From the NCBI RefSeq assembly GCF_025753855.1, contig NZ_JAOWPT010000002.1, positions 186,001-250,000 of the forward strand: 64,000 nt of DNA. Reading direction: 5' to 3'. Both the position numbers and the translations under genes were made by a program. Within the stretch, counting starts at the first letter, position 1. Each line of letters starts with the position of its first letter. The notes under the pieces are model-generated. The model worked only from the letters and a program-made list of their open reading frames with translations. It was not told where the DNA came from and ran no database searches. Origin of the DNA: Mesorhizobium sp. ZC-5. GTDB lineage: Bacteria; Pseudomonadota; Alphaproteobacteria; Rhizobiales; Rhizobiaceae. Shown here piece after piece: positions 1-10,639 of the stretch.

Positions 1-1
1 C

Positions 2-931
<930 letters not shown>

Positions 932-935
932 GCGA

Positions 936-1307
936 GTGCCTCCGCGCAAGATAAACCTCGTCGAAGCGGCGGACCGGACGATCGGGAAGGTCTTCGATCC
1001 TCATGTTGCCGGCGACGTCAACGACAGCCAGGCGAAGGTCGCCAAGTTCGGCGAAGTGTTCGACTGGCATGCGCATGAAAACGAGGACGAGGCATTCCTC
1101 GTCCTGCGCGGAAAAATCGCCATCGATTTTCGCGACGGGCCGGTCGAGCTCGGTGAAGGCGACTTCATCGTGGTGCCGCGCGGCGTAGAGCACCGGCCGC
1201 GTTCGTTGACGCTCGAACCGGTTGTGCTGATGTTCGAGCCGGCGACGACACTCAATACCGGCAACGCCGAAAGCAATCTCACCGTCACAGATTTGAAGCG
1301 GCTTTAG
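936..1307 (+). CDS. small single-domain cupin protein inside the suc operon
   Basis: The 123-residue protein has a cupin beta-barrel pattern: an [13 protein letters not shown] segment (metal-binding His-x-His and Glu) at about residues 45-57, then a second half with [15 protein letters not shown] supplying the last His. The start is GTG, four bases after the sucC stop. The gene ends nine bases before sucD, so it is almost certainly co-transcribed with both. Cupins of this size can be metal-dependent enzymes or small-molecule sensors; nothing here identifies the substrate. Its location between the two subunits of one enzyme is the odd point. Confidence 0.9.
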   Translation: MPPRKINLVEAADRTIGKVFDPHVAGDVNDSQAKVAKFGEVFDWHAHENEDEAFLVLRGKIAIDFRDGPVELGEGDFIVVPRGVEHRPRSLTLEPVVLMFEPATTLNTGNAESNLTVTDLKRL

Positions 1308-1315
1308 GAGCCTCC

Positions 1316-2212
1316 ATGTCCATTCTCGTAGATAAGAACACCAAGGTTCTCGTGCAGGGCCTGACTGGCAAGACCGGCTCTTTCCACACGGAACAGGCCC
1401 TGGCCTATCACGGCACCCAGATGGTTGGCGGCATCCACCCCAAGAAGGGTGGCGAGAAGTGGGACGGCAGCCACCCGCTGCCGATCTTTGCGACCGTCGC
1501 CGAGGGCAAGGCTGCGACAGGGGCGAACGCGTCTGTCGTCTATGTGCCGCCGGCAGGCGCCGCGGCGGCGATCATCGAGGCCATCGAGGCCGAAATCCCG
1601 CTGATCGTCTGCATCACCGAGGGCATCCCGGTGCTCGACATGGTCAAGGTCAAGGCAAAGCTCGACAAGTCTAAGTCGCGGCTGATCGGCCCCAACTGCC
1701 CCGGCGTCGTGACGCCCGACCAGTGCAAGATAGGCATCATGCCCGGCAACATCTTCCGCAAGGGTTCGGTGGGCGTTGTTTCGCGCTCGGGAACGCTTAC
1801 CTATGAGGCAGTGTTGCAGACGACGAACGAAGGCCTCGGCCAGTCGACCGCGGTCGGCATTGGCGGCGACCCGGTCAAGGGCACCGAATTCATCGACATG
1901 CTCGAGATGTTCCTTGCCGACGACGAGACCAAGTCGATCATCATGATCGGCGAGATCGGCGGTTCGGCCGAGGAGGACGCGGCGCAGTTCATCCGCGACG
2001 AGGCCAAGCGCGGCCGCAAGAAGCCGATGGCCGGCTTCATTGCCGGGCGCACGGCTCCGGCCGGCCGCACGATGGGCCACGCGGGCGCGGTGATCTCGGG
2101 CGGCAAGGGCGGCGCGGAAGACAAGATCGCAGCAATGGAAGCGGCCGGCATCCGCGTCTCGCCATCGCCGGCGCGGCTGGGAACCACCCTGGTCGAGGCG
2201 ATCAAAGGTTAG
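1316..2212 (+). CDS. sucD: succinate--CoA ligase alpha subunit
   Basis: The 298-residue alpha subunit of succinyl-CoA synthetase carries the CoA-binding Rossmann domain ([13 protein letters not shown] near residue 15) and the active-site histidine that is phosphorylated, H255 in the motif [13 protein letters not shown]. Length is normal for the family. The ATG follows a GGAGCC ribosome-binding stretch, only eight bases after the cupin stop. It completes the enzyme begun by sucC upstream and precedes sucA after a 136-bp gap holding an inverted repeat. Confidence 0.98.
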   Translation: MSILVDKNTKVLVQGLTGKTGSFHTEQALAYHGTQMVGGIHPKKGGEKWDGSHPLPIFATVAEGKAATGANASVVYVPPAGAAAAIIEAIEAEIPLIVCITEGIPVLDMVKVKAKLDKSKSRLIGPNCPGVVTPDQCKIGIMPGNIFRKGSVGVVSRSGTLTYEAVLQTTNEGLGQSTAVGIGGDPVKGTEFIDMLEMFLADDETKSIIMIGEIGGSAEEDAAQFIRDEAKRGRKKPMAGFIAGRTAPAGRTMGHAGAVISGGKGGAEDKIAAMEAAGIRVSPSPARLGTTLVEAIKG

Positions 2213-2214
2213 GC

Positions 2215-2313
2215 GAATAGGGAATGGTGAGTAGCGAATAGTGAATGGAAGAAGGCAGGGCGGAGCATAAAGGCGACGCAATCCCTACTCACTACTCCCT
2301 ATTCGCTACTCAC
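2215..2313. repeat. inverted repeat built of GAATAG/GAGTAG units between sucD and sucA
   Basis: The 15-mer GTGAGTAGCGAATAG at 2227-2241 recurs as its perfect reverse complement at 2299-2313. Each arm also contains further degenerate copies of the same hexamer-like unit (GAATAGGGAATGG, GAATAGTGAATGG on the left; CTACTCACTACTCCCTATTC on the right). The loop is 57 bases. The composition differs from neighbouring coding DNA. It may be an intergenic repeat element or an mRNA processing structure within the suc operon. No T-tract follows, so it is not a simple terminator. Confidence 0.8.
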
Positions 2314-2348
2314 TTTCTGATAAAGGAGACGGAGCCCAAAACTCCGAC

Positions 2349-5342
2349 ATGAGAATGGCACGACAAGATCAGGCCAACGACCAGTTTTCCCTCACCTCTT
2401 TCCTCTACGGCGGCAATGCCGACTACATCGAGGATCTCTACGCCCGCTACAAGGAGGACGCGTCCTCGGTCGGCATGGAGTGGCAGGATTTCTTCGGCGC
2501 GTTGCAGGACGATGCCGCCGATGTGAAGAAGAATGCCGAAGGCGCGTCCTGGACGCAGCCCAACTGGCCGGTGGTCGCCAATGGCGAACTGGTTTCGGCG
2601 CTGGATGGCGACTGGGGCGGCGTCGAGAAGCATTTCGAGAAGAAGCTCAAGGAAAAGGCGACCAACGGCGTAGCCGTCATTTCGGATGCCGATGTGCTTC
2701 GGGCAACGCGCGATTCGGTACGCGCCATCATGATGATCCGCGCCTACCGCATGCGCGGCCACCTGCACGCCGCGCTCGATCCGCTCGGTCTTGCCAAGCC
2801 GCTCGAGGACTACAACGAACTGTCGCCGGAGGCCTATGGCTTCACGGCGGAGGATTACGACCGCCGCATCTTCATCGACAAGGTGCTCGGGCTCGAATAC
2901 GCCACCATCCGCGAGATGCTGGATATCCTGAAGCGAACCTATTGTTCGACGCTTGGCGTCGAATTCATGCACATCTCCGATCCGAAGGAGAAGGCCTGGA
3001 TCCAGGAACGCATCGAAGGGCAGGACAAGGGCGTCGCCTTCACCGCGCCCGGCAAGAAGGCGATCCTGCAGAAGCTGGTCGAGGCCGAAGGCTTCGAGCA
3101 GTTCATCGACGTGAAGTACAAGGGTACCAAGCGTTTCGGCCTCGACGGCGGTGAATCGCTGATCCCCGCGCTCGAGCAGATCATCAAGCGCGGCGGCGCC
3201 ATGGGCATGAAGGAGATCGTGCTCGGCATGGCGCATCGCGGCCGGCTGAACGTGCTTTCCCAGGTGATGGCCAAGCCGCATCGCGCCATCTTCCACGAGT
3301 TCAAGGGCGGCTCCTACGCACCCGACGACGTCGAAGGCTCGGGCGACGTGAAGTACCATCTGGGTGCTTCCTCGGACCGCGAGTTCGACGGCAACAAGGT
3401 GCACCTGTCGCTGACCGCCAACCCCTCGCACCTCGAGATTGTCGATCCCGTGGTGATGGGCAAGGCGCGCGCCAAGCAGGACCAGCTTTTCGGCCGCAAG
3501 CGCGAGGAACAGGTGCCGCTCGAGGAGCGTGCAAAAGTGCTGCCGCTCCTGCTGCACGGTGATGCCGCCTTCGCCGGCCAGGGCGTCATCTCCGAGATTC
3601 TGGGCCTGTCGGGCCTACGCGGCCACCGCGTCGCGGGCACGCTGCACTTTATCATCAACAACCAGATCGGCTTCACCACCAACCCGCGTTTCTCGCGCTC
3701 GTCGCCCTATCCGTCGGATGTCGCCAAGATGATCGAGGCGCCGATCTTCCACGTCAACGGCGACGATCCGGAAGCCGTGGTCTACGCTGCCAAGGTGGCG
3801 ACGGAATTCCGCATGACGTTCCACAAGCCGGTGGTCGTCGACATGTTCTGCTACCGCCGCTTCGGCCACAACGAAGGCGACGAACCGGCATTCACCCAAC
3901 CGATCATGTACCGCAAGATCCGCACCCAGCGGTCGACGGGACAGATCTATGCCGACAAGCTGATCGCCGAAGGTCTGCTGTCGGAAAGCGAATACGAAAA
4001 GATGAAGGCCGACTGGCGCGCTCATCTCGAATCGGAATGGGAAGTCGGCCAGCAGTACAAGCCCAACAAGGCCGACTGGCTGGACGGCGCCTGGTCGGGT
4101 CTCAGGACCGCCGATAATCAGGACGAACAGCGCCGCGGCAAAACCGCGGTGCCGGTGAAGATCCTCAAGGAACTCGGCAAGAAGCTGACCGAGGTGCCTG
4201 GCGATTTCGAGGCCCACAAGACGATCGGCCGCTTCCTCGAAACACGCCGCAAGATGATCGAGTCCGGCGAAGGCATCGACTGGTCGACCGGCGAAGCGCT
4301 GGCCTTCGGCTCGATCCTGCTCGACGGCAATCCGATCCGGCTTTCGGGACAGGATTCCGAGCGCGGCACGTTCTCGCAGCGCCATTCGGTGCTCTACGAT
4401 CAGCGCGACGAACGACGCTACATCCCGCTCAACAATCTTTCGGCGGCGCAGGCCAATTTCGAAGTCATCAACTCGATGCTTTCGGAAGAGGCGGTGCTCG
4501 GCTTCGAATACGGCTATTCGCTGGCCGAGCCCAACGCGCTGACCTTGTGGGAGGCGCAGTTCGGCGACTTCGCGAACGGCGCGCAGGTGGTGTTCGACCA
4601 GTTCATCTCGTCGGGAGAACGCAAGTGGCTGCGCATGTCGGGGCTCGTCTGCCTGTTGCCGCATGGCTATGAAGGACAGGGACCGGAGCACTCCTCGGCC
4701 CGCCTCGAGCGGTTCCTGCAGCTCTGCGCCGAAGACAACATGCAGGTCGTCTATCCGACCACGCCGGCGAACTACTTCCACAGCCTGCGCCGGCAGTTGA
4801 AGCGCGATTTCCGCAAGCCGCTGATCGTCATGACGCCGAAGTCGCTGCTGCGCCACAAGCGGGCGGTGTCGACGATCGCCGACATTTCGGGCGAAAGTTC
4901 ATTCCACCGGCTGTTGTGGGACGACGCGCAACTGCTCAAGGACCAGCCCATCAAGCTGGTGAAGGATTCGAAGATCCGTCGCGTCGTGCTCTGCTCGGGC
5001 AAGGTCTATTATGACCTCTACGAGGAGCGCGAGAAGCGCGGCATCAACGACATCTACCTGCTGCGTGTCGAACAGCTCTACCCGTTCCCTGCCAAGGCGC
5101 TGATCACCGAACTGTCGCGCTTCCGTGGCGCGGAGATGGTTTGGTGCCAGGAGGAGCCCAAGAACATGGGCGCCTGGTCGTTCATCGATCCGTATCTGGA
5201 GTGGGTGCTCGCCCATATCGATGCCAAGCACCAGCGTGTCCGCTACACCGGCCGGCCGGCGGCGGCTTCACCGGCGACGGGCCTGATGTCGAAGCATCTT
5301 GCCCAGTTGCAGGCTTTCCTCGACGACGCGCTCGGCGAATGA
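2349..5342 (+). CDS. sucA: 2-oxoglutarate dehydrogenase E1 component
   Basis: This 997-residue thiamine-diphosphate enzyme decarboxylates 2-oxoglutarate and passes the succinyl group to SucB. The N-terminal SFLYGGNADYIEDLYARYKED segment is the E2-interaction peptide typical of E1o. The MAHRGRLNVL and YRRFGHNEGDEPAFTQP motifs of the ThDP domain and the QFGDFANGAQVVFDQF motif of the pyrimidine-binding domain are all present. AAAGGAG lies 20 bases before the chosen ATG; a second in-frame ATG two codons later is an equally possible start. It is followed by sucB after 35 bases. Confidence 0.98.
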   Translation: MRMARQDQANDQFSLTSFLYGGNADYIEDLYARYKEDASSVGMEWQDFFGALQDDAADVKKNAEGASWTQPNWPVVANGELVSALDGDWGGVEKHFEKKLKEKATNGVAVISDADVLRATRDSVRAIMMIRAYRMRGHLHAALDPLGLAKPLEDYNELSPEAYGFTAEDYDRRIFIDKVLGLEYATIREMLDILKRTYCSTLGVEFMHISDPKEKAWIQERIEGQDKGVAFTAPGKKAILQKLVEAEGFEQFIDVKYKGTKRFGLDGGESLIPALEQIIKRGGAMGMKEIVLGMAHRGRLNVLSQVMAKPHRAIFHEFKGGSYAPDDVEGSGDVKYHLGASSDREFDGNKVHLSLTANPSHLEIVDPVVMGKARAKQDQLFGRKREEQVPLEERAKVLPLLLHGDAAFAGQGVISEILGLSGLRGHRVAGTLHFIINNQIGFTTNPRFSRSSPYPSDVAKMIEAPIFHVNGDDPEAVVYAAKVATEFRMTFHKPVVVDMFCYRRFGHNEGDEPAFTQPIMYRKIRTQRSTGQIYADKLIAEGLLSESEYEKMKADWRAHLESEWEVGQQYKPNKADWLDGAWSGLRTADNQDEQRRGKTAVPVKILKELGKKLTEVPGDFEAHKTIGRFLETRRKMIESGEGIDWSTGEALAFGSILLDGNPIRLSGQDSERGTFSQRHSVLYDQRDERRYIPLNNLSAAQANFEVINSMLSEEAVLGFEYGYSLAEPNALTLWEAQFGDFANGAQVVFDQFISSGERKWLRMSGLVCLLPHGYEGQGPEHSSARLERFLQLCAEDNMQVVYPTTPANYFHSLRRQLKRDFRKPLIVMTPKSLLRHKRAVSTIADISGESSFHRLLWDDAQLLKDQPIKLVKDSKIRRVVLCSGKVYYDLYEEREKRGINDIYLLRVEQLYPFPAKALITELSRFRGAEMVWCQEEPKNMGAWSFIDPYLEWVLAHIDAKHQRVRYTGRPAAASPATGLMSKHLAQLQAFLDDALGE

Positions 5343-5377
5343 TCTAACCGTAGACAAACAACGGACAGAGAGAACCC

Positions 5378-6688
5378 ATGGCTACCGAAATCCGCGTTCC
5401 CACCCTTGGCGAATCGGTCTCCGAGGCAACCATCGGAAAGTGGTTCAAGAAGGTGGGCGATGCCATCGCCGCCGACGAGCCGCTGGTGGAACTCGAGACC
5501 GACAAGGTGACGGTGGAAGTGCCTGCACCCGCGGCCGGAACGCTGTCCGAAATTTCGGCCAAGGAAGGCGAGACCGTCGGCCTCGGCGCACTGCTCGGCA
5601 CCATCGGCGAGGGTGGCGGTGCGGCCGCCAAGCCGGCGGCCAAGGAAGCCAAGCCGGACGCCGTGGCACAGGCGGCAGGCAGCGCCGGTGCGGAGACGGT
5701 GAAGGAGGCCGTCGAGAAGACCGGCGAGATCGCAGGTGATACGCCGATCGAGGAGAAGAAGCCGGCCGGCAAGACGGAGATGCCGCCGGCGCCGGCCGCT
5801 GCGAAGCTTCTGGAAGAGAGCAATGTTTCCGCCGATCAGGTCGCCGGCGCCGGCAAGCGCGGCCAGGTGCTGAAGGGCGACGTGCTGCAGGCGATCGCGC
5901 AGGGCGCGCCCTCGCAGCCGGCGGAGACGCCGAAAGCAGTAGCGTCTGCGCCTGTCGCGGCGCGCGCGCCGTCATCGGCCGACGATGCGTCACGCGAGGA
6001 ACGCGTTCGCATGACCAAGTTGCGCCAGACCATCGCGCGCCGGCTGAAGGAGGCACAGTCGACCGCCGCCATGCTGACCACCTTCAACGAGGTGGACATG
6101 AAGGCGGTGATGGACCTGCGCACCAAATACAAGGATGTGTTCGAGAAGAAGCACGGCGTGAAGCTCGGCTTCATGGGCTTCTTCACCAAGGCGGTGACGC
6201 ACGCGCTGAAGGAAGTGCCGGCGGTGAATGCCGAGATCGACGGCACCGACATCATCTACAAGAACTACGCCCATATCGGCGTCGCCGTCGGTACCGACAA
6301 GGGTCTTGTCGTGCCGGTGGTGCGCAATGCCGACCAGATGTCGATCGCCGAGATCGAGAAGGAGATCGGCCGGCTGGGTCTTGCCGCGCGCGACGGCAAG
6401 CTCACCGTCGCCGACATGCAGGGCGGCACCTTCACCATCTCGAACGGCGGCGTCTACGGCTCGCTGATGTCGACGCCGATCCTCAACGCGCCGCAGTCCG
6501 GCATTCTCGGCATGCACAAGATCCAGGAGCGCCCGGTCGTGGTCGGCGGCCAGATCGTCATCAGGCCGATGATGTACCTTGCAGTGAGCTACGATCACCG
6601 CATCGTTGACGGCAAGGAAGCGGTGACCTTCCTTGTCCGGGTCAAGGAGAGCCTTGAGGATCCGGAGCGTTTGGTGCTTGATCTCTGA
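5378..6688 (+). CDS. sucB: dihydrolipoyl succinyltransferase, E2 component of 2-oxoglutarate dehydrogenase
   Basis: The 436-residue E2 protein starts with a single lipoyl domain whose modified lysine is K43 in [11 protein letters not shown]. An Ala/Pro/Glu-rich linker follows, then a peripheral-subunit-binding domain (around residues 130-170, [15 protein letters not shown]) and the catalytic acyltransferase domain, ending with the active-site motif [12 protein letters not shown]. The gene has a GAGAGA ribosome-binding site and directly follows sucA. The partner E3 gene (lpdA) is separated from it by three unrelated genes, a common rhizobial variation. Confidence 0.98.
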   Translation: MATEIRVPTLGESVSEATIGKWFKKVGDAIAADEPLVELETDKVTVEVPAPAAGTLSEISAKEGETVGLGALLGTIGEGGGAAAKPAAKEAKPDAVAQAAGSAGAETVKEAVEKTGEIAGDTPIEEKKPAGKTEMPPAPAAAKLLEESNVSADQVAGAGKRGQVLKGDVLQAIAQGAPSQPAETPKAVASAPVAARAPSSADDASREERVRMTKLRQTIARRLKEAQSTAAMLTTFNEVDMKAVMDLRTKYKDVFEKKHGVKLGFMGFFTKAVTHALKEVPAVNAEIDGTDIIYKNYAHIGVAVGTDKGLVVPVVRNADQMSIAEIEKEIGRLGLAARDGKLTVADMQGGTFTISNGGVYGSLMSTPILNAPQSGILGMHKIQERPVVVGGQIVIRPMMYLAVSYDHRIVDGKEAVTFLVRVKESLEDPERLVLDL

Positions 6689-6724
6689 GTCGCGGCCCGC
6701 TTGGGGCCGCCGAGGGAGGCTCAT

Positions 6725-7129
6725 ATGGAAGCAGCAGCCGCATCGACGGAAATCTGGGTTCTGGGCTGGAGTGTTGCACTCCTGATCGTGCAGGTGATCG
6801 TTCAGGCGTGCGCCACGTACGATCTGGGACCAAAATATCTTTTCAGCCCGCGCGACGAAGGTCGCGTTTCGCGCAGCATCGTCGCCGGACGGCTGTCGCG
6901 TGCGTTGCGCAATCTTCTTGAAACCTATCCGGCCTTCATCGCCCTGGTGCTGGCGCTGGCGGTCACGGGAAAGACCGGCGGCATCGCTGCAACCGGTGCC
7001 GTGCTGTGGCTTGTCGCACGTGTCCTTTATGTCGTCGTCTACGCTACCGGAACGCCGGTGGTACGGACTTTGATCTGGTTTGCATCGATCATCGGGCTAT
7101 TGCTGATGCTCGTGCGATTGATGTCCTGA
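6725..7129 (+). CDS. MAPEG-family integral membrane protein
   Basis: The 134-residue protein has four predicted membrane helices (about residues 11-30, 61-78, 84-103 and 110-130) and the pattern of the MAPEG family, whose members include glutathione-dependent membrane enzymes: the NLLETYPAFIALVLAL segment after helix 1 corresponds to the conserved E-x-x-P region. The ATG at 6725 follows GAGGGAGG; an upstream in-frame start at 6701 is less likely. Substrate unknown. It lies 36 bases after sucB and is probably read through from the suc promoter. Confidence 0.85.
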   Translation: MEAAAASTEIWVLGWSVALLIVQVIVQACATYDLGPKYLFSPRDEGRVSRSIVAGRLSRALRNLLETYPAFIALVLALAVTGKTGGIAATGAVLWLVARVLYVVVYATGTPVVRTLIWFASIIGLLLMLVRLMS

Positions 7130-7231
7130 GCGCGATCCAGAACCATGCCAGATGGACGGCCCGGCGATCAGTGTCTGACGGATGTTCCGATCCACGGTGA
7201 GCGACCCGAAAGAAAGGGCGCTTCCCGTGGG

Positions 7232-7726
7232 GTGACGTCGGTTGCCGGGTGCATGGCGCTGGCCATTGGGCTTGCCGCCGCCTTTCCCGCACAGGCTGCC
7301 TGCCCGATGGCGCTTGCTGTTTACGGCGAGCGCGCCGAACTTGCGGGCATCGACTTCCGGCCGAACGGCGACGCAGCCACTGTCACCAACACATTCAAGA
7401 TGTGGGTTGGCAGCGGAGTCCTGCTCGACGGAATCGTGATGTGGACGGACGAGCCGGCGCGGTCGCTCGGCATGCTGATGCACAAATGCCCGGAGGGCGA
7501 CGTCACCGGCGAAGAACTCGCCGCCTGCACGCTCTGGCAGGGCGTGGTTTACACCGCCGACGGCCAGGGCAATATCGGCCTCGTCCCGAAGCATGATGAG
7601 GCAGCGCCCGAAAGGCTGATCTTCCCGGATCTCGGCCCGGCGCTCAGGCAGTCGGCGATCTTCGGCGCGAACGGCTTCACCAAGGAGCCGTGGGATGTCT
7701 TCCAGTTGAAAGGCTGCCAGGAATGA
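7232..7726 (+). CDS. conserved secreted protein of unknown function
   Basis: I do not recognise the family with certainty. A GTG at 7232 gives a protein of about 164 residues beginning with a typical signal peptide (GCMALAIGLAAAFPAQA, then cleavage before ACPM). An in-frame ATG at 7145 would add 29 residues that look non-coding, so the shorter form is preferred. The mature part has four or so cysteines (ACPM, HKCPEG, AACTLW, KGCQE), which suggests disulfides in the periplasm. Its stop overlaps the start of the following SDR gene (ATGA), indicating translational coupling. Confidence 0.7.
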   Translation: MTSVAGCMALAIGLAAAFPAQAACPMALAVYGERAELAGIDFRPNGDAATVTNTFKMWVGSGVLLDGIVMWTDEPARSLGMLMHKCPEGDVTGEELAACTLWQGVVYTADGQGNIGLVPKHDEAAPERLIFPDLGPALRQSAIFGANGFTKEPWDVFQLKGCQE

Positions 7727-8478
7727 GCGATGGCGGAAAGACAATTCTGGTGACCGGCGGCGGGCGCGGCATCGGCGCGGCTGTTTGCAGGTTTGCCGCC
7801 GAGGCGGGTTATCGTGTCGCGGTCAACTACGCCTCCAATGAAACGGCTGCCGCCACGCTTGTGCAGGCAATCGAGGCCAAGGGCGGCGAGGCCTTTGCCA
7901 TCAAGGGCGATGTCGGCAGCGAAGCCGACGTGCTGGCGATGTTCGCGGCGGTCGACAGCCGGTTCGGCGGGCTTGATGCACTGGTCAACAATGCCGGCGT
8001 CGTCGACCGCAAGGCGCGCATCGACGAGATGAGCCTCGCCAGGCTTGAGCGCATGATGCGCATCAACGTCATCGGCTCGCTGCTGTGCGCCCGCGAGGCG
8101 GTCAAGCGCATGTCGACGAAGCACGGCGGCAAAGGCGGCGCCATCGTCAACGTCTCCTCCGTCGCGGCCGTGCTCGGAGGCCCTGGCGAATATGTCGACT
8201 ACGCCGCCTCGAAAGGTGCGATCGATACATTCACCATAGGCCTTGCCAAGGAGGTCGCCACCGAAGGAATCCGCGTCAATGCCGTCCGGCCGGGCATTAT
8301 CGACACCGAGATCCACGCTTCCGGCGGCCAGCCGGACCGCATCGCCGCGATGCGCGATTTCGTGCCCATGAAGCGCGAAGGAACCGCCGACGAGATCGCA
8401 AGAACGATCCTTTGGCTTTTGTCGAATGAGGCATCCTATATAACGGGTGCCCTGCTGAATGCGAGCGGCGGCCGCTGA
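7723..8478 (+). CDS. short-chain dehydrogenase/reductase family oxidoreductase
   Basis: The 251-residue protein is a classical SDR. It has the NAD(P)-binding TGGGRGIG motif near residue 12, the NNAG motif, the catalytic Ser in NVSSVAA and the Y-x-x-x-K motif (YAASK) near residue 163. It resembles glucose-1-dehydrogenase or FabG-like enzymes, but the substrate cannot be assigned. The ATG at 7723 overlaps the previous stop; the longer frame starting at 7690 would overlap the upstream gene by 37 bases and is rejected. It ends 25 bases before lpdA. Confidence 0.93.
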   Translation: MSDGGKTILVTGGGRGIGAAVCRFAAEAGYRVAVNYASNETAAATLVQAIEAKGGEAFAIKGDVGSEADVLAMFAAVDSRFGGLDALVNNAGVVDRKARIDEMSLARLERMMRINVIGSLLCAREAVKRMSTKHGGKGGAIVNVSSVAAVLGGPGEYVDYAASKGAIDTFTIGLAKEVATEGIRVNAVRPGIIDTEIHASGGQPDRIAAMRDFVPMKREGTADEIARTILWLLSNEASYITGALLNASGGR

Positions 8479-8503
8479 CCGCCAGGCAAGAAGGATTTTA
8501 CTC

Positions 8504-9910
8504 ATGGCTTACGACGTCGTTGTCATCGGAACCGGCCCTGGCGGCTATGTGTGCGCCATCAAGGCGGCACAGCTCGGCCTGAAGACGGCCGTGGTCGAGA
8601 AGCGCCCGACCCACGGCGGCACCTGCGTCAACGTCGGCTGCATCCCGTCCAAGGCCTTGCTGCATGCCTCCGAGATATTTGCCGAGGCCGGCCATTCCTT
8701 CGAGGCGCTGGGTGTCGAGGTCGGCAAGCCGAAACTCAACCTGAAGCAGATGTTGGCGCACAAGACCCAGACGGTCGATCAGAACACCAAGGGTCTCGAT
8801 TTCCTGATGAAGAAGAACAAGATCGACGTGCTGCGCGGTATCGGCAAGATCGTTGCCGCCGGCAAGGTTTCGGTCACCGGCGAGGACGGCAAGAGCCAGG
8901 AGGTCGAGACCAGGAACATCGTCATCGCCACCGGCTCCGATGTCGCCGGCATTCCGGGCGTCGAGGTCGCCTTCGACGAGAAGGTGATCGTCTCATCGAC
9001 CGGCGCGCTCGACTTCGCGAAAGTGCCGGCCACGATGATGGTGGTCGGCGGCGGCGTCATCGGGCTGGAACTCGGGTCGGTCTGGGCGCGCCTCGGCGCC
9101 AAGGTGACCGTGGTTGAATACCTCGACACCATCCTCGGCGGCATGGATGGCGAGGTGGCCAAGCAGTTCCAGCGCATGCTTGCCAAGCAGAACATCGAAT
9201 TCAAGCTCGGCGCCAAGGTGACCGGCGTCGAGAAATCGAAGAAGGGTGCGACGGTGACGTTCGAGCCGGTCGCCGGCGGCGGCGCCGAGAAGGTCGAGGC
9301 CGATGTGGTTCTGGTCGCGACCGGCCGCAAGCCTTACACGGAAGGGCTGGGTCTCACCGAGGCCGGCGTCGAGCTCGACGAGCGCGGCCGGGTGAAGACC
9401 GACGCGCACCTCAAGACCAACGTCGCCGGCATCTACGCGATCGGCGACGTGATCGCCGGGCCGATGCTCGCCCACAAGGCCGAGGACGAAGGCGTCGCAG
9501 TGGCGGAGATCATCGCCGGACAGGCCGGCCATGTGAACTACGATGTCATTCCGAGCGTCGTCTACACCAGCCCTGAAGTCGCTTCGGTCGGCAAGACCGA
9601 AGAGGAGCTGAAAAAGGCGGGCGTCGAATACAAGGCCGGCAAGTTCCCGTTCAGCGCCAACGGGCGCGCGCGCGCCATGCTGCATACGGATGGTTTCGTG
9701 AAGATCCTTGCCGACAAGGCGACCGACCGGGTGCTGGGCGGGCATATTGTCGGCTTCGGCGCCGGCGAGATGATCCACGAAATTGCGGTGCTGATGGAGT
9801 TCGGCGGCTCGTCGGAAGACCTGGCACGGACTTGTCACGCACACCCGACCATGTCGGAAGCGGTCAAGGAAGCCGCTTTGGCGACGTTCGCAAAGCCGAT
9901 CCACATCTAG
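8504..9910 (+). CDS. lpdA: dihydrolipoyl dehydrogenase (E3)
   Basis: The 468-residue flavoprotein reoxidises the dihydrolipoyl group of SucB, completing the 2-oxoglutarate dehydrogenase complex. Visible features are the FAD-binding GTGPGGYV motif, the redox disulfide C41/C46 in [13 protein letters not shown], the NAD-binding [13 protein letters not shown] motif, the second FAD motif [20 protein letters not shown] and the C-terminal His-Glu pair in [10 protein letters not shown]. The start with AAGGA upstream is clear. A rho-independent terminator follows 20 bases after the stop and closes the suc/lpd block. Confidence 0.98.
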   Translation: MAYDVVVIGTGPGGYVCAIKAAQLGLKTAVVEKRPTHGGTCVNVGCIPSKALLHASEIFAEAGHSFEALGVEVGKPKLNLKQMLAHKTQTVDQNTKGLDFLMKKNKIDVLRGIGKIVAAGKVSVTGEDGKSQEVETRNIVIATGSDVAGIPGVEVAFDEKVIVSSTGALDFAKVPATMMVVGGGVIGLELGSVWARLGAKVTVVEYLDTILGGMDGEVAKQFQRMLAKQNIEFKLGAKVTGVEKSKKGATVTFEPVAGGGAEKVEADVVLVATGRKPYTEGLGLTEAGVELDERGRVKTDAHLKTNVAGIYAIGDVIAGPMLAHKAEDEGVAVAEIIAGQAGHVNYDVIPSVVYTSPEVASVGKTEEELKKAGVEYKAGKFPFSANGRARAMLHTDGFVKILADKATDRVLGGHIVGFGAGEMIHEIAVLMEFGGSSEDLARTCHAHPTMSEAVKEAALATFAKPIHI

Positions 9911-9930
9911 ACACCCATTCAGACAAGGCA

Positions 9931-9960
9931 AAACGGCCCGCATATGCGGGCCGTTTGTTT
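9931..9960 (+). terminator. rho-independent terminator after lpdA
   Basis: A perfect 26-base palindrome (arms AAACGGCCCGCAT and ATGCGGGCCGTTT, 9931-9956) is followed by a T-rich run, GTTTTA. It lies between the lpdA stop and the convergent small gene, so it can terminate both directions. Confidence 0.9.
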
Positions 9961-9988
9961 TACGCAAACTCAGATACGCGTACTCGAC

Positions 9989-10501
9989 TTACTGAGCCGG
10001 TGCCGGTGCCGGTTCCGTAGGAGCGGGTGCCGGGGCCGGCTCGGCAGGAGCTGTCGCATCCGGTGCCGGGGCAGGCGCATCGGCAGGAGGCGTTGCGGGC
10101 TCCGTAGCTGCAGGAGGCGTCGCAGGCTCGGTGGCCGGCGGCGTTGCAGGCTCCGTCGCTGCCGGCGGAGTCGCGGGTTCAGTCGCCGCGGGAGGCGTCG
10201 CAGGTTCAGTCGTTGCGGGCGGCGTTGCCGGTTCCGTGGTCGTTGCGGGCGGCGTCGCTTCGTCTGTTGTCGTGGTGGTACCGCCGGCGAACATGAAATA
10301 GGCCACGACGGCAAGCACCGCGATGACGGCGGCGATCAGGACACCGGTGCTGCCGCCAGACGATGTCTGGACGACGGTCCGGTTGTCGCTGCGTGGATCG
10401 GCTGCTGACGGATACGGATTTGGGTTCAACGGATCGGCATCCGCTGGAGGAATAGGATTGAGCGGATCACGGGGATCCGTGTTGCGGGCAGGGCTGGCCA
10501 T
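9989..10501 (-). CDS. single-pass membrane protein with Pro/Ala/Thr/Glu repeat tail
   Basis: A GGAGAAACC site precedes the ATG at 10501, giving 170 residues. Residues 1-50 are polar and Pro/Asn-rich. A hydrophobic segment (VLIAAVIAVLAVVAYFMF) at about 53-70 is a membrane anchor. The rest is a low-complexity tail of repeated EPATPPA-type units, about eight copies, ending in Pro/Ala/Glu. The tail is likely extended and periplasmic. Function unknown; proteins of this shape occur as variable-length envelope proteins in rhizobia. The repeats should make length vary between strains. Confidence 0.75.
   Translation of the reverse strand: MASPARNTDPRDPLNPIPPADADPLNPNPYPSAADPRSDNRTVVQTSSGGSTGVLIAAVIAVLAVVAYFMFAGGTTTTTDEATPPATTTEPATPPATTEPATPPAATEPATPPAATEPATPPATEPATPPAATEPATPPADAPAPAPDATAPAEPAPAPAPTEPAPAPAQ
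10076..10262. repeat. coding tandem repeat, GC-rich 21-24 bp units
   Basis: Degenerate in-frame repeats of a unit reading roughly GGCGTCGCAGGCTCCGT(G/C)GC on the plus strand encode the EPATPPA(A/T)T units of the reverse-strand membrane protein. Units are separated by multiples of three, so the frame is kept. Confidence 0.75.
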
Positions 10502-10591
10502 TGCGGTTTCTCCGTTGTTACGCTGCCACCACAACGCGCGAAACGGAAAACGGTTTCATTTCGGCCCGAAACAGATAACGGACCAAACCAA

Positions 10592-10619
10592 ATGCCTGCG
10601 TGCGTCAGCACACAGGCAT
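10592..10619 (-). terminator. hairpin, probable terminator of the small secreted-protein gene
   Basis: The arms ATGCCTGCGTGC and GCACACAGGCAT pair with one mismatch around a four-base loop. Read on the minus strand, the hairpin lies just past the stop of the 65-residue gene and is followed by TTTGGTTTGG, a weak T-tract. Confidence 0.55.
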
Positions 10620-10639
10620 CGCCAAAAACGCGATGGTAT

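Noticed and set aside
2310-3557. 415-codon minus-strand frame opposite sucA
   Set aside because: It is antisense to conserved SucA sequence and rich in His/Asp/Val/Leu, as expected from a reverse shadow.
10076-10262. GC-rich repeats as a CRISPR array
   Set aside because: Units are 21-24 bp, directly adjacent, in frame and coding; there are no unique spacers.
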